From Betaproteobacteria bacterium (GTDB lineage Bacteria; Pseudomonadota; Gammaproteobacteria; Burkholderiales; Usitatibacteraceae): 64,000 nucleotides of DNA. Shown here piece by piece: positions 54,530 through 63,414 of this stretch. Made by a program: the position numbers and the translations under genes. Each line of letters begins with the position of its first letter. Position 1 is the first letter of the stretch. A model generated the notes under the pieces. The model searched no databases, had not been told where the DNA came from, and worked only from the letters and a program-made list of their open reading frames with translations. The stretch lies in NCBI GenBank assembly GCA_016711875.1, contig JADJSD010000022.1, positions 1 through 64,000 of the forward strand, given 5' to 3'.

Positions 54530-54682
54530 CGGCCGCCGCTTCTGCCGCCTCTCCCGCTTCTCCCGCGCGTGTACCGGCGCCTGTTCGTCCCGGTACCCCA
54601 ATGGCGCTTCGCCCTCGACGGCAGCGCACCTCCCCGGTGCGTCCTCGGCCCCCATTTTCCGGTGAATCACCCCAAAGGCGTG

Positions 54683-54712
54683 TTGCAGGGCTGCCACAAA
54701 CTGAAATATGCT
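54683..54712 (+). promoter_or_regulatory. Possible promoter of receptor 2
   Basis: TTGCAG and TATGCT are separated by 18 bp about 105 nt before the receptor 2 ATG. A similar TTGCAG (57649-57654) lies upstream of receptor 3. Match to the sigma-70 consensus is modest. Confidence 0.35.
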
Positions 54713-54724
54713 CTGGCAGTTTGT
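54696..54724. promoter_or_regulatory. 8-13-8 inverted repeat upstream of receptor 2
   Basis: ACAAACTG and CAGTTTGT are perfect inverted 8-mers separated by 13 bp. They overlap the candidate -10 region. An operator or a short RNA hairpin are both possible. An inverted repeat with the same arm and spacer length, but other sequence, lies upstream of receptor 3. Confidence 0.5.
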
Positions 54725-54817
54725 AACGGGTGTCGCTATTCTTCGCAGATTCGCACCCACGGGCCACCAGCCCGCGAATAATTTCGTTTCCTGCCCTACA
54801 CTCCACCGGGAGAATTC

Positions 54818-57532
54818 ATGAAAGAAATCAAGAGGAAGAAGCTGGCGACCGCCCTGGTCCAGGCCTTGGGCGCCGGCGTGGCGCTGTCGATCGTCGCGAC
54901 GGGCGCCAGCGCCCAGCAGACGCAGAAGATCGACAAGATCGAAGTCACCGGCTCGAACATCAAGCGAGTCGATACCGAGACCGTCGCGCCCGTCGAAGTG
55001 ATCACGCGCGAGCAGATCGAACGCTCGGGCCAGCCCACGATCGCTGACGCGCTTCGCAACCTCCCCGCCAACTCCGGCAGCTTCGGCGAGAGCTTCACCA
55101 ACAGCTTCGCGCCGGGCGCCTCGGGCATCTCCCTCCGCGGTCTCGGCCAGAAGTCGACGCTCGTCCTGATCAACGGCCGCCGCGTCGCGGGCTACGGCTT
55201 CGCGCAGAACCTGCAGGACACGTTCGTCGACCTGAACTCGATCCCGTCGTCGGCCGTCGAGCGCGTCGAGATCCTGAAGGACGGCGCCTCGGCCGTGTAC
55301 GGTTCCGACGCCATCGCGGGCGTCGTGAACGTCATCATGCGCAAGGACTACAAGGGCATCGAGCTGGGCGCCCGCTACGGCGAGTTCGAAGGCAAGAACG
55401 ACGTGCGCTTCAACATCACGGGCGGCATGGGCGACCTCGCCAAGGACCGCTGGAACGTGATGGGCACGCTGGACTACTTCAAGCGCGACCTGCTCCTCTT
55501 CTCGGAGACCGACTTCGGCCATTCGCGCGACATGCGCGGCTACCCCGGTGGACGCAACAACGAATCGCTCACCGGTGCGGGCACTTGGCGCCAACTGTCC
55601 GCGACCAACGCGCTCACCGCCAACTTCCGCGCCATTTCCGAGTGCCCCGGCACGGTCCTCACCGGCCCGCAGGCGGTCGCTCGCGGCCTCATCGCCGCCC
55701 CGCTCGGCAACACGGCCTTCAACATCCCCGGCAACACGTTCTGCTCGAAGGACTTCGCGGACCAGTTCACCGCCCTGCCGGAAACGGAGCGCATCGGCTT
55801 CCTCGGCCGCGCGACGTTCGACATCTCGGACAAGATGCGCGCCTACGCGGAAGTCGGCCTGAGCACCGTCGACACGTTCCAGACGTTCCAGGCGCCCTTC
55901 TTCGCGGGCACCACGGGCCTGACCCAGACCTCCGCCGGTCTGCGCCCGTTCACCTACAACATCAACTTCGCCCCCGGCGTTTCGGGCAACCCGTTCACTT
56001 CCAACGCCCGATATACCGGCGTGCAGGCCGACCTTGGTACCCGCAACAACGACATCAGCTCGGATTCGACCCGCTTCCTGGCGGGGTTGAACTGGACGGC
56101 CTTCTCCATGGACTTCGATTCGGCCGTCGGCTATTCGAAGAACGAGGTGGAGTCGCAGAACCAGAACCGGATGACGCTCTCCGGCACGAGCGCGGCGTTC
56201 GGCGTGCCGTCGACGCCCCAGCCCCCGATCCCGACCTCCACGTCGGCGACGTACAACCTGGACAGGCCGTCGACCAACACGCAGGCGGTGCGCGACAGCG
56301 TCAGCATCACGTTCCCGCGCAAGTCGGAGTCCGAACTCAAGTTCATCGACACCCGCGGCTCGACGGAATTCGGCAAGCTTCCCGGCGGCCCGATCGGCAT
56401 TGCGGTCGGAGCCGAATGGCGCGAGGAAAAGCTGTCGGATCGTCCGGACGCGACCGCAACCTCGGGCAACATCCTCGGCCAGGGCATCACCGCAACCGAT
56501 GGCAGCCGCCGCAACTACGCGGTCTTCACCGAAATCTCCCTGCCTTTCACGCAGATGATCGAGGCGAACCTCGCGTTCCGGCACGACAACTACAGCGACT
56601 ACGGTTCCTCCACGGTTCCGAAGGCGGGCATCAAGATCCGCCCGACCTCGAACCTGCTGCTGCGCGCCAACTGGGGCGAAGGCTTCCGCGCCCCGACGCT
56701 GCCGGAAATTTCGCCCTCCGTCGCGACGTTCTTCACGAGCGTCACGGACCCGCTGAACAACCAGATCACCCAGATCTCGGGCGTCTTCGCGGGCAACCCC
56801 AACCTCGAGGCCGAGAAGTCCAAGAGCTGGACCGCCGGTTTCGTGTGGGAGCCGCTGCGTGACACCAGCGTCGGCGTGAGCTACTACAACATCGAGTGGA
56901 AGAACATCGTCGCGGCCCCGAGCTTCCAGTCGATCGTGAACGCCGGCGGCCCGAACGTGATCCGCGATCCCAACAACAACAACGCGATCGTCACGGTGCT
57001 CTCCGGTTACACCAACGCGAACTCGCACAAGACGAGCGGCATCGACCTCGACGCGCGCGCCGCGATGAGCACCGGCGTGGGCAAGTTCACGTCGCGCCTT
57101 TCCCTCGCGTACATGGATTCCTACAAGGAAGACGGCGTCGAGTGCGCGGGCACCAACGGTTGCACGAACACCTATCCGCGCACGAAGTACACCTTCGCGC
57201 AGGATTGGGACACGGGCCCGTGGTCGTTCACGGCGCAGATGAACTACGTTCGCGGCTACCAGCAACAACTGCTGCCGGGCTCGTTCTTCACCGCGCAGGA
57301 TCCGCAGTTCCAGAACGGCACGTTCCCGGACCGCATCCCGCACTACCGCTCGGTCGACATCTTCGCCCGCTACACGCTGTCGAAGAGCCTGTCGTTGTCC
57401 GCCTCGATCGTCAACGCCGAGGATGCCAAGCCCCCGTACGACCCGGGCTTCAGCACCACGACGCTGTACGACTTCAGCCAGTACAGCGTGGTCGGCCGCC
57501 AGGTCCGCCTGGGCGTCAACTACAAGATGTAA
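54818..57532 (+). CDS. TonB-dependent outer-membrane receptor (copy 2, divergent)
   Basis: A 904-residue receptor. Signal peptide ends GASAQ; plug KIDKIEVTGSNIKRVDTETV, PVEVITREQIERSGQPTIAD, GISLRGLGQKSTLVLINGRR and ILKDGASAVYGSDAIAGV. The barrel has GFRAPTLPEISPSV and ends SVVGRQVRLGVNYKM. It shares the SNIKR plug type with its two neighbours, including an identical DNA block at the TonB-box region, but the rest is clearly different, implying another ligand. A strong terminator follows. Confidence 0.93.
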   Translation: MKEIKRKKLATALVQALGAGVALSIVATGASAQQTQKIDKIEVTGSNIKRVDTETVAPVEVITREQIERSGQPTIADALRNLPANSGSFGESFTNSFAPGASGISLRGLGQKSTLVLINGRRVAGYGFAQNLQDTFVDLNSIPSSAVERVEILKDGASAVYGSDAIAGVVNVIMRKDYKGIELGARYGEFEGKNDVRFNITGGMGDLAKDRWNVMGTLDYFKRDLLLFSETDFGHSRDMRGYPGGRNNESLTGAGTWRQLSATNALTANFRAISECPGTVLTGPQAVARGLIAAPLGNTAFNIPGNTFCSKDFADQFTALPETERIGFLGRATFDISDKMRAYAEVGLSTVDTFQTFQAPFFAGTTGLTQTSAGLRPFTYNINFAPGVSGNPFTSNARYTGVQADLGTRNNDISSDSTRFLAGLNWTAFSMDFDSAVGYSKNEVESQNQNRMTLSGTSAAFGVPSTPQPPIPTSTSATYNLDRPSTNTQAVRDSVSITFPRKSESELKFIDTRGSTEFGKLPGGPIGIAVGAEWREEKLSDRPDATATSGNILGQGITATDGSRRNYAVFTEISLPFTQMIEANLAFRHDNYSDYGSSTVPKAGIKIRPTSNLLLRANWGEGFRAPTLPEISPSVATFFTSVTDPLNNQITQISGVFAGNPNLEAEKSKSWTAGFVWEPLRDTSVGVSYYNIEWKNIVAAPSFQSIVNAGGPNVIRDPNNNNAIVTVLSGYTNANSHKTSGIDLDARAAMSTGVGKFTSRLSLAYMDSYKEDGVECAGTNGCTNTYPRTKYTFAQDWDTGPWSFTAQMNYVRGYQQQLLPGSFFTAQDPQFQNGTFPDRIPHYRSVDIFARYTLSKSLSLSASIVNAEDAKPPYDPGFSTTTLYDFSQYSVVGRQVRLGVNYKM

Positions 57533-57582
57533 GCCGATTCCCGCTTTTCCGGTTGCTTCCGGAGAGCGGGACGATCGTCCTC

Positions 57583-57609
57583 AAAGGGGGGCCCTCGGGC
57601 CCCCTTTTT
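57583..57609 (+). terminator. Intrinsic terminator after receptor 2
   Basis: AAAGGGGGGCCC pairs with GGGCCCCCTTT around a very short loop and runs into TTTTT. Strong rho-independent form. Confidence 0.88.
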
Positions 57610-57724
57610 CATGGGGCGTTCCCCTTGGCGACGTATGGTCTCGTTCCGTTGCAGAAACGCGACAAGAACCGCATAAATTGTTGGATATTTCACAGGCGAA
57701 TGGCTATCATCCCGCCGTTAGCCA

Positions 57725-57753
57725 CGCCTGCGTTTTATCAATGAGCAGGCGTT
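57725..57753. promoter_or_regulatory. 8-13-8 inverted repeat upstream of receptor 3
   Basis: ACGCCTGC and GCAGGCGT are perfect inverted 8-mers separated by 13 bp, about 50 nt before the start codon. The geometry equals that of the repeat upstream of receptor 2, but the arms differ in sequence. Confidence 0.5.
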
Positions 57754-57805
57754 CCAAAATCCAAATCGCTGATTTAAAACCGATTTTTTCACCTGGGGGT
57801 AATTG

Positions 57806-60580
57806 ATGAATCCGAAAATGAAAAAGCTGTCCATGGCGCTGGTACACGCGCTGGGGACCGGCGTGGCGCTGTCCCTGGCGGCCACCGGCGCGCAGGCCCA
57901 GGCGCCCGCCCAGAAGATCGACAAGATCGAAGTCACCGGCTCGAACATCAAGCGGATCGAGGGCGAAGGCGCCCTGCCCGTCACGGTGATCACCCGCGAC
58001 GAAATCGCGAAGTCCGGCGTGACCACCGCCGCCGAGCTCCTCGACAAGATTTCGGCTTCGAATGCCGGTGGCTATTCCATCGGCCAGGGCGTGGGCGACT
58101 CCGGTACGCCGGGCCTCTCGGCTGCCTCGCTGCGCGGCCTGGGCAGCACGAACACCCTCATCCTGCTGAACGGCCGGCGCGTCTCCAACTACGCGTTCAA
58201 CGCGTCGGGCGGCGGCACGGTCAACCTGAACCAGATCCCCCTGGCGGCGGTCGAGCGCGTCGAAGTGCTGAAGGACGGCGCCTCGGCCATCTACGGCACG
58301 GATGCGATCGGCGGCGTGATCAACTTCATCCTGCGCAAGGACTTCACCGGCGCCGAGGTTTCGGCCTACGGCACGATGACCGACCAAGGCGGCGGCAATA
58401 CCCGCAAGTACTCGGGCACCATCGGCTTCGGCGACATCAACAAGAACCGCTTCAACGTCCTCGCCTCCTTCGACTACCAGAAGGACACGCCCCTCAAGGC
58501 CAGCCAGCGCACGCAGTTCGGTGGCACCGCGATTCGCCCGGACCTCGGCTTCGCCCAGACCTCGGGCAACGTCTTCCCGGCCAACTTCGTGTTCAACGGG
58601 GTGAACTACAACGTCACTTCGGCCAACGGTTGCATTCCGTCGGCCGGCTCGTACCGGATCAACGCGGCGACCGGTGCCCCCGCGCCGCTCCAGACCAACT
58701 GCCGTTATGACTTCACCTCGGTCCTCGATATCTACCCGCCTTCCGAGCGCAAGGGTTTCTTCGGCCGTGCGGCGTTCCAGATCACGAACGATCATCAAGC
58801 GTTCCTGGAATACCACTTGAGCCAGAACGAAGTGACCTTCGCGTCCTCCGAAGCGCCGGTCAACGACTTCACCGGCAATGGCCCCTTCCTGTACCCGGCC
58901 GGTGGCCGCTACTACCCGACGTCCTTCACGGCCCCGGGTGGCGCGACCATCCGTCCGACGGGCGCACTACCCATCGCCTGGCGCCTCAAGGACGGTGGCC
59001 TGCGCACGAACCGCGCGGATTCCGACGAGAGCCGCCTGGTCGCGGGCCTGCAGGGCATCCTCTTCAACTGGGACTACAACACGGCCTTCACCCAATCGAA
59101 GTCGGAAGTGTCCGACAATTACATCGACGGCTGGGTGCGCGAATCGATCCTCAAGCGCAACATCGCCACCGGCAACATCGACGTCTTCTCGGGCAACCCG
59201 CAGGACGCCACGGGGCAGCAACTGATCAACGAAGCCAAGATCCTCGAGAAGGTTCGTGAGTCCGAGGCCAAGGTCACGACCTTCGATGGCCGCATCTCGA
59301 AGGAAATCGCCAACCTCAAGTCCGGGCCCGTGGGCCTCGCCCTTGGCTTCGAGCATCGCAAGGAAGAGCTGAACGATCGTCCGCAGGAAGTGCTCTTCTC
59401 CGGCGACATCCTCGGTGGCGGCGGCGCACTTCCCGCAACGCAGGCCGACCGCACCATCAAGGCCTTCTTCGGCGAAGTGTCGGTTCCGATCCTGAAGAAC
59501 CTCGAGGCGCAATTCGCCGTCCGCTACGACGATTACAGCGACTTCGGCAGCACCACCAACCCGAAGGTCGGCATCCGCTGGACGCCGACGAAGGAAGTGC
59601 TGGTCCGCTCCTCCTACAGCACGGGCTTCCGCGCGCCGACCCTGTCCGACCTCTTCCTGCCGCGCTTCCTCTCGAACACAGCGGACGTGCACAACGATCC
59701 GATCCGTTGCCCGGGCTCCAACCCGATCGGCGGCTTCGTGAACGCCGGCCTCGAATGCGACGCGCAGTTCCAGAACCAGCTGGGCGGCAACACCGCGCTC
59801 ACGCCGGAGAAGTCGAAGAACTGGACCGTCGGCGTGATCTTCGAGCCCTCGAACACCATGTCGTTCGGTGCCGACTACTGGGACATCCGCCGACGCAACT
59901 CCATCGGCGCGCTGGGCGACACCACGGTGTTCGATGTCTACGGTGGCGCGGACCCGCTGAATGCCGGTGGCCGCTTCGTCCGTACGACCCGCAACGCCGA
60001 CGGCTCCTGCCGCGGCGACCTGCCGGGCGCCCCCACCCCGGCCGGCACCCCCTGCCCGATCGACTTCGTGATCCAGGTGCAGGAGAACCTCGGCAAGTAC
60101 AACGTGAACGGGATCGATCTTTCCGGCTCGATGCGTTTCCCGACGGGCGCGGGCCAGATCACCCTCAAGGGTGAAGGCACGTACATCATCCACTACCGCT
60201 ATCAGCAGCAGGCGGAAGGCGAGTACATCGACAACGTCGGCCGTTTCTCGGCGGACAACGGTGCGATCACCCGCTGGCGGCATTACGTGACGATCAACTG
60301 GCGCAGCGGCGCCTGGGGCGCCACGCTGGGCCAGAACTTCTCGATGGGTTACCGCGATGCGAGCGACACCCGCCGCGTGGGCAGCTACGAGACGTATGAC
60401 CTGCAAGGCACGTGGGAAGGCTTCAAGGGCCTCGGCGTCGTCCTGGGCGTTCGCAACGTCCTCGACCGCGACCCGCCGGCTTCCGACCAGGGCCAGACGT
60501 TCCAGGTCGGCTACGACCCGCGCTACACCGATGCGCACGGCCGCACGTACTACATGAACCTGCGCTACGCGTTCAAGTAG
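57806..60580 (+). CDS. TonB-dependent outer-membrane receptor (copy 3, near-duplicate of copy 1)
   Basis: A 924-residue receptor. The ATG at 57806 is preferred over a TTG one codon earlier. Signal peptide LSLAATGAQAQ, then KIDKIEVTGSNIKRIEGEG, LPVTVITRDEIAKSG, and the same order of plug and barrel motifs as copy 1, including GFRAPTLSDLFLPRF and the end YYMNLRYAFK. Differences from copy 1 cluster in predicted barrel and loop segments. It lies 4.6 kb upstream of exbB and directly before tonB, so it is probably energised by that system. Confidence 0.93.
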   Translation: MNPKMKKLSMALVHALGTGVALSLAATGAQAQAPAQKIDKIEVTGSNIKRIEGEGALPVTVITRDEIAKSGVTTAAELLDKISASNAGGYSIGQGVGDSGTPGLSAASLRGLGSTNTLILLNGRRVSNYAFNASGGGTVNLNQIPLAAVERVEVLKDGASAIYGTDAIGGVINFILRKDFTGAEVSAYGTMTDQGGGNTRKYSGTIGFGDINKNRFNVLASFDYQKDTPLKASQRTQFGGTAIRPDLGFAQTSGNVFPANFVFNGVNYNVTSANGCIPSAGSYRINAATGAPAPLQTNCRYDFTSVLDIYPPSERKGFFGRAAFQITNDHQAFLEYHLSQNEVTFASSEAPVNDFTGNGPFLYPAGGRYYPTSFTAPGGATIRPTGALPIAWRLKDGGLRTNRADSDESRLVAGLQGILFNWDYNTAFTQSKSEVSDNYIDGWVRESILKRNIATGNIDVFSGNPQDATGQQLINEAKILEKVRESEAKVTTFDGRISKEIANLKSGPVGLALGFEHRKEELNDRPQEVLFSGDILGGGGALPATQADRTIKAFFGEVSVPILKNLEAQFAVRYDDYSDFGSTTNPKVGIRWTPTKEVLVRSSYSTGFRAPTLSDLFLPRFLSNTADVHNDPIRCPGSNPIGGFVNAGLECDAQFQNQLGGNTALTPEKSKNWTVGVIFEPSNTMSFGADYWDIRRRNSIGALGDTTVFDVYGGADPLNAGGRFVRTTRNADGSCRGDLPGAPTPAGTPCPIDFVIQVQENLGKYNVNGIDLSGSMRFPTGAGQITLKGEGTYIIHYRYQQQAEGEYIDNVGRFSADNGAITRWRHYVTINWRSGAWGATLGQNFSMGYRDASDTRRVGSYETYDLQGTWEGFKGLGVVLGVRNVLDRDPPASDQGQTFQVGYDPRYTDAHGRTYYMNLRYAFK

Positions 60581-60601
60581 CCGCAAAGCCAGGCCATTCC
60601 C

Positions 60602-60631
60602 CAGGGGGCTCTTCGGAGCCCCCTGTTTTTT
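60602..60631 (+). terminator. Intrinsic terminator after receptor 3, UUCG loop
   Basis: CAGGGGGCTC pairs with GAGCCCCCTG over 10 bp, with a stable TTCG tetraloop and a following T6 tract. It separates the receptor from the tonB operon. Confidence 0.93.
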
Positions 60632-60678
60632 CGGGGAATGGGTGTTACCAGATATTCCTTACGGAATTCAGACAAAGC

Positions 60679-60707
60679 TGGAAATCGGACCCCGAATCCC
60701 ATAGAAT
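60679..60707 (+). promoter_or_regulatory. Possible promoter of the tonB-exbB-exbD operon
   Basis: TGGAAA and TAGAAT are separated by 17 bp, about 175 nt before tonB. The remaining ~300-bp region between receptor 3 and tonB holds the terminator and no gene that I can support. Confidence 0.45.
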
Positions 60708-60881
60708 CTCGGGCTGCCGAAATGGACCTTCCCTGGGGCGCCTCCACCCGGGCGCCGCTCGATCGGGAGGGGTTCCGTTACCCGCGGATTCAGATGCGGC
60801 GCGAGCCGTCGGTGAGCGACCGTTGCCTCACGGCAAGGCCACAAGCCGCGCCGTCACAGAAATGGCCTGGAGGTTGGTCAG

Positions 60882-61523
60882 ATGAAGAGTTACAGAGAGA
60901 CGCAGAGCAGTCCCTCGAAGCACCTGCCGAGCATCATGATGGTCGGCCTGCTCCACGTCCTCGTGGGCTATGCGCTCGTGACCGGCCTCGCCCGCAAGGT
61001 CGTCGAGGTGATCAAGGCGCCCATCGAGACCAAGATCATCGAGGAGGTCAAGAAGGTCATCCCGGATACGCCGCCGCCGCCGCCGCCCAAGCTCGCCGCG
61101 CCGCCGCCGCCTTTCATTCCCCCGCCGGAAATCAACATCCAGGTGCCGGTGCAGCAACAGGCACAGACGATCACGACGGTCACGACCGAGCGTCCGCCGC
61201 CCGGTCCGGCCCCCCGCGTTGCCCCGCCCGCCCCCCCCGCTCCGACCGGCCCCGTCGTTCGCAAGAACGTCCGCCCCGGGGGCGATGCCGTTCGCCCGGT
61301 GTTCCCCCGCCAGGCCATCAAGGACGGCATCCAGGGCGGTCGCGTCGTCGTCCACCTGATGGTCCGCCCCGATGGCACGGTCTCCGAGGTGCGCGTGATT
61401 TCCGCCTCGCCGCCGCGTGTCTTCGACCGCGAGGTCACCCGCGCCCTTTCGCAGTGGCGTTTCGCGCCCGAGCCCGTCGGCTTCATCGGCGAGGTCGAGA
61501 TCGACTTCAAGCTCACGGACTAG
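60882..61523 (+). CDS. tonB: TonB energy-transducing protein
   Basis: A 213-residue TonB. One N-terminal membrane helix (SIMMVGLLHVLVGYALVTGL), a proline-rich periplasmic spacer (TPPPPPPKLAAPPPPFIPPP and VAPPAPPAPTG), and the C-terminal receptor-binding domain RPVFPRQAIKDGIQGGRVVV, FDREVTRALSQWRF. It passes proton-motive-force energy from ExbBD to outer-membrane receptors. First gene of an operon with exbB and two exbD genes. Confidence 0.95.
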   Translation: MKSYRETQSSPSKHLPSIMMVGLLHVLVGYALVTGLARKVVEVIKAPIETKIIEEVKKVIPDTPPPPPPKLAAPPPPFIPPPEINIQVPVQQQAQTITTVTTERPPPGPAPRVAPPAPPAPTGPVVRKNVRPGGDAVRPVFPRQAIKDGIQGGRVVVHLMVRPDGTVSEVRVISASPPRVFDREVTRALSQWRFAPEPVGFIGEVEIDFKLTD

Positions 61524-61580
61524 CCAGGTCCGCGCGCCCCCTTTCGTGCAGCACATCACCCGGAAACTGGAGGAATCGAC

Positions 61581-62453
61581 ATGCACCTGATCAACCGTCT
61601 GCCCGCGCTGCTCGCGGCCATCTTCATCGCCTGCGCGCCGGCGGCACCGCTCGTGTTCGCCACGAGCGCGAATGCCCAGGCCCCGGCGCCCGCTGCCGAC
61701 GGCGCGAAGCCTGCCGAGGCCAAGCCCGCGGATGCCCCGAAGCCGCCCCCGGCCGCGGCCAAGGAAAAGGAAACGATCGAGAACCCGTACGGCCTGGAGG
61801 CGCTCTGGAAGCAGGGTGACTTCGTGTCGAAGGGCACGCTCGTCATCCTCGTCATCATGTCGATGGGATCCTGGTACATCATGTTCGTGAAGGTGTACGA
61901 GCAGCACAAGCTCTACAACGAGGCGAAGAGCGCGAAGGCCAACTTCTGGTCCGCCGGCTCCGTCGCGGACGGCATCGGCACGCTCAAGGAAAACAGCCCG
62001 TTCCGCTTCATCGCGGAATCCGGGATCGAGGCGACCAAGCACCACGAAGGCAAGCTGCTCGAGCAGATCGACTTCAACGAGTGGGTCACGATGTCCATCC
62101 AGCGCGCCGTCGAGAACGTCGGCAGCCGCCTGCAGGACGGGCTCGCGTTCCTCGCGACGGTCGGTTCGACCGCGCCGTTCGTGGGCCTCTTCGGCACCGT
62201 GTGGGGCATCTACCACGCCCTCACGGCCATCGGCATCGCCGGCCAGGCGAGCATCGACAAGGTGGCCGGCCCCGTGGGCGAGGCGCTGATCATGACGGCC
62301 TTCGGCCTGGCGGTCGCGGTGCCGGCGGTGCTCGGCTACAACTGGCTCGTGCGCCGCAACAAGGTCGCGATGGAGCACCTGCGCAGCTTCGGCGCGGACC
62401 TGCACCTGGTCCTCGTGAGCGGGGCGGGCAAGAAGGCCGGCGCCAAGGGTTGA
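61581..62453 (+). CDS. exbB: ExbB proton channel subunit (MotA/TolQ/ExbB family)
   Basis: A 290-residue ExbB. An N-terminal signal-like helix and an Ala/Pro/Lys-rich periplasmic extension of about 45 residues (to IENPYG) precede the three canonical helices: GTLVILVIMSMGSWYIMF, LAFLATVGSTAPFVGLFGTV and ALIMTAFGLAVAVPAVLGYN. The extension is absent from E. coli ExbB but found in other TonB systems. It forms the proton-driven motor with the two ExbD proteins. Confidence 0.95.
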   Translation: MHLINRLPALLAAIFIACAPAAPLVFATSANAQAPAPAADGAKPAEAKPADAPKPPPAAAKEKETIENPYGLEALWKQGDFVSKGTLVILVIMSMGSWYIMFVKVYEQHKLYNEAKSAKANFWSAGSVADGIGTLKENSPFRFIAESGIEATKHHEGKLLEQIDFNEWVTMSIQRAVENVGSRLQDGLAFLATVGSTAPFVGLFGTVWGIYHALTAIGIAGQASIDKVAGPVGEALIMTAFGLAVAVPAVLGYNWLVRRNKVAMEHLRSFGADLHLVLVSGAGKKAGAKG

Positions 62454-62457
62454 TGCC

Positions 62458-62889
62458 ATGGGCATGACCGTCGGACAGGAATCCGACCAGGAAGAGGAGG
62501 TGATGTCGGCCATCAACACCACGCCGCTCGTCGACGTGATGCTGGTGCTGCTCATCATCTTCCTCATCACCATCCCGGTCGTGATCCAGCAGGTGCCGCT
62601 CGAACTGCCGAAGGAACGCAACCTTCCCACGCAGACCAAGCCCGAGAACATCAACATCTCGATCAACAAGGACGGCGACGTCTTCTGGGGCACCGAGTTC
62701 GTGCCCAACCAGAAGGCGCTCTTCGAGAAGCTGAAGGTGGTCGCGGTCATGAACCCCCAGCCCGAAGTGCACGTCCGCGCCGACGAGGGATCGCGTTACG
62801 AGTTCGTGGGCCGCGTCGTCGCGACCTGCCAGCGCGCCTCGATCCTCAAGATCGGCTTCATCACCGAACCGCCCGCCCGGGCGCTCTAG
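62458..62889 (+). CDS. exbD: ExbD subunit 1
   Basis: A 143-residue ExbD. The single helix VMLVLLIIFLITIPVVIQQV is preceded by INTTPLVDVMLV, with the essential Asp for proton transfer. The periplasmic domain has the pattern NISINKDGDVFWGTEFV. Start ATG is 4 bp after the exbB stop. Confidence 0.95.
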   Translation: MGMTVGQESDQEEEVMSAINTTPLVDVMLVLLIIFLITIPVVIQQVPLELPKERNLPTQTKPENINISINKDGDVFWGTEFVPNQKALFEKLKVVAVMNPQPEVHVRADEGSRYEFVGRVVATCQRASILKIGFITEPPARAL

Positions 62890-62910
62890 CCGAGGCGACA
62901 AGGAACCCCC

Positions 62911-63342
62911 ATGGGCATGAACGTAGGCTCCGGCGGCGGCAGCAAGGACCCCGAAGTGATGGTCGACATCAACACCACGCCACTCATCGACGTGATGCTG
63001 GTGCTGCTCATCATGCTGATCATCACCATCCCGATCCAGACGCACGCGGTGAAGCTCAACATGCCGGTGGGCAATCCCCCGCCGCCGACCGAGCCTCCCG
63101 TCGTGATCGTGATCGAAGTCGACTTCGACGGCACGATCATCTGGAACGGCGAGACGGTCGCCGACCGGCCGACGCTCGACGAGAAATTCATCGTCGCTGC
63201 CCAGATGCCGAACCAGCCGGAATTCCACCTGCGCCCCAACAAGCTCGTGACGTACAAGCACGTGGCGGGGGTGATGGTCTCGGCGCAGAGCCATGGCATC
63301 ACCAAGATCGGCTTGGTCGGCGCCGAACAGTTCATCGACTGA
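62911..63342 (+). CDS. exbD: ExbD subunit 2
   Basis: A second 143-residue ExbD. The helix begins INTTPLIDVMLVLLIMLIIT, keeping the essential Asp. The periplasmic domain differs from subunit 1 (NMPVGNPPPPTEPPVVIVIE). Two adjacent exbD genes are common in Xanthomonas-type and betaproteobacterial TonB systems. Confidence 0.95.
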   Translation: MGMNVGSGGGSKDPEVMVDINTTPLIDVMLVLLIMLIITIPIQTHAVKLNMPVGNPPPPTEPPVVIVIEVDFDGTIIWNGETVADRPTLDEKFIVAAQMPNQPEFHLRPNKLVTYKHVAGVMVSAQSHGITKIGLVGAEQFID

Positions 63343-63354
63343 TGTGACACGATC

Positions 63355-63385
63355 CCGGGGCCGCGCCGTGCCGGCGCGGCCCCGG
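63355..63385 (+). terminator. Perfect 14-bp hairpin after exbD2
   Basis: CCGGGGCCGCGCCG pairs perfectly with CGGCGCGGCCCCGG around a TGC loop. It is followed by TGCATTTT rather than a clean T run, so it may be a terminator or an mRNA-stabilising hairpin. Confidence 0.6.
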
Positions 63386-63414
63386 TGCATTTTCGGAAAC
63401 CGGAGAATCGCCCG

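Noticed and set aside
53189..57343. A minus-strand open frame of over 1300 codons opposite the RstB-like kinase and receptor 2
   Set aside because: Same reasoning: no recognisable domain, shadow composition, and both plus-strand genes are well supported.
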